Positions 5,954-8,336 of a DNA stretch of 8,336 nt are shown here, one piece after another. Source of the stretch: an uncultured Mollicutes bacterium (GTDB lineage Bacteria > Bacillota_I > Bacilli_A > Acholeplasmatales > Anaeroplasmataceae); assembly GCA_937905855.1 (NCBI GenBank), contig CALCWU010000254.1, positions 1 to 8,336 of the forward strand, written 5' to 3'. Made by a program: the position numbers and the translations under genes. Position 1 is the stretch's first letter, and every line of letters starts with the position of its first letter. The notes under the pieces are model-generated. The model was not told where the DNA came from. It did not search any database and saw only the letters and a list, made by a program, of their open reading frames with translations.

Positions 5954-7921
5954 TTAACTAAATCTTTTATTGATAATCTTAGGAATTAAACAAGAAATAA
6001 TGAAATATCCAACCATTAGCGTTATTAACATAACACCTAAGCACTCAAAATAAAAGCAAATAAAATCAAAATATTTTAATTTGAAATACCAACAAAAATA
6101 TTCAAAGCTCGAATAATAAAATGGCAAATATCTAGCTAGATAAATTAATGAACCTATTACGAAAAAGCTAATACTAAAAAGCATAACTGTTTTAATGAAT
6201 AAAATAATTCTACTTCTTTTATTCATTTTTATAAAATTGTAAAAGATATATCTTTTGTTAAAGAAAATATAAATAATTGTAAATATAAGAATTAGACCAA
6301 TCAAAATTTTATAACTGCTCAATATATTAATAGGACTATATTTTATAGATAAAATTTTAAAATAAGAATCTAAATCAGTTTTATCAATAATATTGTAATC
6401 ATGATTATAACTATAATCATCACTATATATGCTTAAAGCATCACTACCATCACCAAGATTTTTAAAAAAGAAATCATAGGTTCTTTGATTTAAATAGGTT
6501 CCTCTAACTGTGCTATCATAAATGTAATGTAGGGTCGCACTTTCACCTTTATAATTCTTTTTAGTAGTTATATTTCCTTTAATAATATTACCACGTAATA
6601 CAAAATCATCTAAGGAATTATCAATTTTTAGATATTTAATAGGATAATAGTCATTATTACCAACAGGACATATATCCCCATTACCATATTTATTAATATA
6701 TTCATTCATATAATCAAAGCTTATCTTATCGCATAAAACCAAGGGATAGGAATAATCATAAATAATTATTCCGACAACCTTAAATTCAAATTCTGTCATT
6801 GGAGCATCACAAAAAACAAATTCCTTCCATGGATAATAAATACAATTTAAATAACCTTTGTAGGTTTTAAATAAATATGAAGGAATAGAAATAACAATTT
6901 CCTTTTCATTTTCAATTTCTCTACCATAGGAAACCTTGTTTGGAATCAAGCTTCGTTCATAAAATGGTAGCTTACGTCCATGAACATAGGTGTTAATTTG
7001 ATTAGTAAAATAATAATTATAGGTAATACCATCATAATTTAAATCATAATTTTTTGTATTATCAAATTTCAATTCATAAGCAAAAGGAGAACGACGCTTA
7101 TTAGTATAAAAGGGATATGTATAATTATTAGATGAAATAAACATACTAATATAAAATGCTCCTAATATTAGAAATAGCATAAATAAATAGCTAAAATAAA
7201 CTAATTTTGTACTCTTTAAATGTTTTAAAAAGATATTATGCTTAATACACCTATGATCATTTAATTGAATGTTAGAATCAATAATATCATTAGCCTTGAT
7301 ATTTTTCTTTTCAATATCAACCTCTACTGCAAATTCAAAAGGAAATATTTCTCTTTTATGAGAAATAAAAAGTAGTGTCTTATTTTTACTTTCAAATAAT
7401 CTTAAATATTTTACCAATGAGGCTTCATCAATAGATTGAGTAATTTCATCTAAAATAATAATTGGACAATCTAACAATAAGGCATAAGCAATTAAAACGC
7501 GTTGTTTTTGACCAGAACTTAAATTCTTAAATTTAGCGTTAATCTTCATTTTTAATTCTAGCTTATCTAAGACATCGATTATCTTATGCTCCAATCCTTT
7601 ATTATCATTACTAGCTAAAGCTACAAACAAATTTTCATAAACAGTTAACCCATTCATAAATAATAATTTAGCAGGTAAATAATAAACATATTTATTTAAA
7701 TCACTATTACTAAGAACCTTACCATTATAGCTTATTTCTCCAGTATAATTTTTTATTCTTCCACATAAAATCTTAGCCAGTGTTGACTTACCACAGCCAC
7801 TTTCACCATAAATAAGTGAAGGTTTACCTATAGGAAAAGCTATTGAATAATTTTCAAATATCTTATATTTAGTTTTTTGAAGTGTATCATAAGCAAAACA
7901 AATATTTTTTAATTCAAGCAA
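5954..7921 (-). CDS. ABC transporter ATP-binding protein fused to an FtsX/MacB-type permease
   Basis: This is a 655-residue protein. The N-terminal ATPase (about 1-205) has Walker A GESGCGKST (39-47), signature LSSGQKQR (134-141), Walker B IIILDE with catalytic E159, a D-loop-like SID and the H-loop H188. The Q-loop region reads YYLPAKLLF (80-88) with no Gln. TM1 is about 240-262. It is followed by a Tyr/Asn/Asp-rich extracytoplasmic domain (about 263-532), then TM2 537-555, TM3 572-596 and TM4 620-646. This NBD-TM1-large domain-3TM order is that of MacB, whose family works by mechanotransmission or export of peptides, lipids or drugs. The substrate here cannot be inferred. The start is TTG 7921 with AAGGTG 7 nt upstream, inside the preceding permease gene, whose stop is 2 nt away. 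The two products probably form a heterodimer. Base composition looks more AT-rich than the mnmG operon by eye. Confidence 0.88.
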   Translation of the reverse strand: MLELKNICFAYDTLQKTKYKIFENYSIAFPIGKPSLIYGESGCGKSTLAKILCGRIKNYTGEISYNGKVLSNSDLNKYVYYLPAKLLFMNGLTVYENLFVALASNDNKGLEHKIIDVLDKLELKMKINAKFKNLSSGQKQRVLIAYALLLDCPIIILDEITQSIDEASLVKYLRLFESKNKTLLFISHKREIFPFEFAVEVDIEKKNIKANDIIDSNIQLNDHRCIKHNIFLKHLKSTKLVYFSYLFMLFLILGAFYISMFISSNNYTYPFYTNKRRSPFAYELKFDNTKNYDLNYDGITYNYYFTNQINTYVHGRKLPFYERSLIPNKVSYGREIENEKEIVISIPSYLFKTYKGYLNCIYYPWKEFVFCDAPMTEFEFKVVGIIIYDYSYPLVLCDKISFDYMNEYINKYGNGDICPVGNNDYYPIKYLKIDNSLDDFVLRGNIIKGNITTKKNYKGESATLHYIYDSTVRGTYLNQRTYDFFFKNLGDGSDALSIYSDDYSYNHDYNIIDKTDLDSYFKILSIKYSPINILSSYKILIGLILIFTIIYIFFNKRYIFYNFIKMNKRSRIILFIKTVMLFSISFFVIGSLIYLARYLPFYYSSFEYFCWYFKLKYFDFICFYFECLGVMLITLMVGYFIISCLIPKIINKRFS

Positions 7922-7923
7922 AT

Positions 7924-8336
7924 CTACACACCTTCATTTCTCTTAGTCTTAAATAATATTATTAACATACCTAAATTATAAATAACTAGCATTATAACCA
8001 AAGATAAGAAAATATATATATTATTACTACTATATCCATAAGCATATTTTTGATATAGATGATCTTTAGGATTATTATTAACATAATAATAAATCAAATG
8101 ATATATAATACCAATACTAACAAAAATAAGCGATGGTATTATAAACATCCTTAATAAATATTCCTTTAATTTCTCCCTAAAGCTATATCCACACCAATTA
8201 TAAAATACTATTTCATTTCTTAATAGCTTAGCCTTAAAGAAGAATAATAATACTACATAAGCAATGCTAATTATGCCAAATGCTATAAAATTTATAGTTA
8301 TATTCTTAATTAAATATTCATCAACTAAGCTTCCAA
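7924..8336 (-). CDS. FtsX/MacB-fold ABC permease, C-terminal part (gene runs off the right edge)
   Basis: The reading frame is open from the window edge to TAG 7926-7924, giving 136 visible residues; the 5' end is missing. An internal ATG at 8148 would begin in the middle of a membrane protein, so it is not taken as the start. Three hydrophobic segments are visible: INFIAFGIISIAYVVLLFFF, then about 20 residues of charged cytoplasmic loop (LRNEIVFYNWCGYSFREKLKEY, key residues NEI and CGYS), then two more helices separated by a short polar Tyr/Asn-rich outer loop, and a basic C-terminus. The loop resembles the EIG-x-x-x-x-x-GA-x-x coupling region between the second and third helices of FtsX-type permeases. 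The next gene follows 2 nt after the stop with its ribosome site inside this one. The two therefore form one operon and probably one transporter. The substrate is unknown. Confidence 0.75.
   Translation of the reverse strand, partial: GSLVDEYLIKNITINFIAFGIISIAYVVLLFFFKAKLLRNEIVFYNWCGYSFREKLKEYLLRMFIIPSLIFVSIGIIYHLIYYYVNNNPKDHLYQKYAYGYSSNNIYIFLSLVIMLVIYNLGMLIILFKTKRNEGV

Noticed and set aside
6401..6420. 20-bp palindrome, 9-bp arms around AC, inside the ABC-permease gene
   Set aside because: It is AT-only apart from a few bases and encodes a Tyr/Asn/Asp/His stretch of the outer domain. Such repeats arise readily from TAT/GAT/AAT codons. No operator or mobile-element context is present.
7924..8148. 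A separate 74-residue membrane protein starting at ATG 8148
   Set aside because: The frame stays open upstream to the window edge, and the upstream residues complete an FtsX-type helix and coupling loop. The ATG is internal to a larger truncated gene.
8183..8192. DnaA-box-like ATATCCACA near the right end
   Set aside because: A single imperfect match inside a permease coding region, with no cluster of boxes or AT-rich unwinding element, is not evidence of an origin.

Overview
The window looks like a piece of chromosome from a low-GC Bacillota (Firmicutes) organism. The signs are AT-rich DNA with A/T-ending codons, strong anti-Shine-Dalgarno-type ribosome binding sites, TTG starts, the mnmG-rsmG gene pair, a DUF951 protein (a family I know mainly from this phylum) and a CCA-encoding tRNA followed by a Gram-positive-type rRNA leader. 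A Bacilli/Erysipelotrichia-like lineage is my best guess from general appearance. I cannot name a genus.

Layout. (1) Positions 1-235, minus strand: a strong stable-RNA promoter with phased A-tracts upstream drives tRNA-Tyr(GUA). It is followed by a boxA-like rRNA leader that points out of the left edge, so an rRNA gene probably lies just beyond it. (2) Positions 265-3023, minus strand: a tightly packed housekeeping operon, mnmG - rsmG - DUF951. The genes are separated by 3 nt or overlap by 1 nt. They encode a tRNA wobble-uridine modification enzyme, a 16S rRNA methyltransferase and a 56-residue Cys-rich protein that is easily missed. (3) Positions 3101-5899, plus strand: a divergently transcribed single gene with its own consensus promoter. 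It encodes a 908-residue soluble c-di-GMP signalling protein: PAS-like region, degenerate GGDEF, GAF-like region, second degenerate GGDEF, and an EAL domain with its catalytic residues present. (4) Positions 5901-5945: a bidirectional hairpin terminator between convergent genes. (5) Positions 5954-8336, minus strand: the last two genes of a membrane-transport operon. One is the C-terminal part of an FtsX/MacB-fold permease, cut by the right edge. The other is a translationally coupled protein with an N-terminal ABC ATPase fused to a four-segment permease and a large extracytoplasmic domain.

How it fits together. The left third is translation-apparatus biology (tRNA, rRNA maturation and modification). 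The middle gene probably degrades c-di-GMP in response to an unidentified cytosolic signal. The right third is a MacB-like exporter or mechanotransmission ABC system of unknown substrate. I see no mobile elements, CRISPR arrays or riboswitches. The least ordinary items are the doubly degenerate GGDEF/EAL protein and the fused ABC-permease, which lacks the usual Q-loop glutamine.
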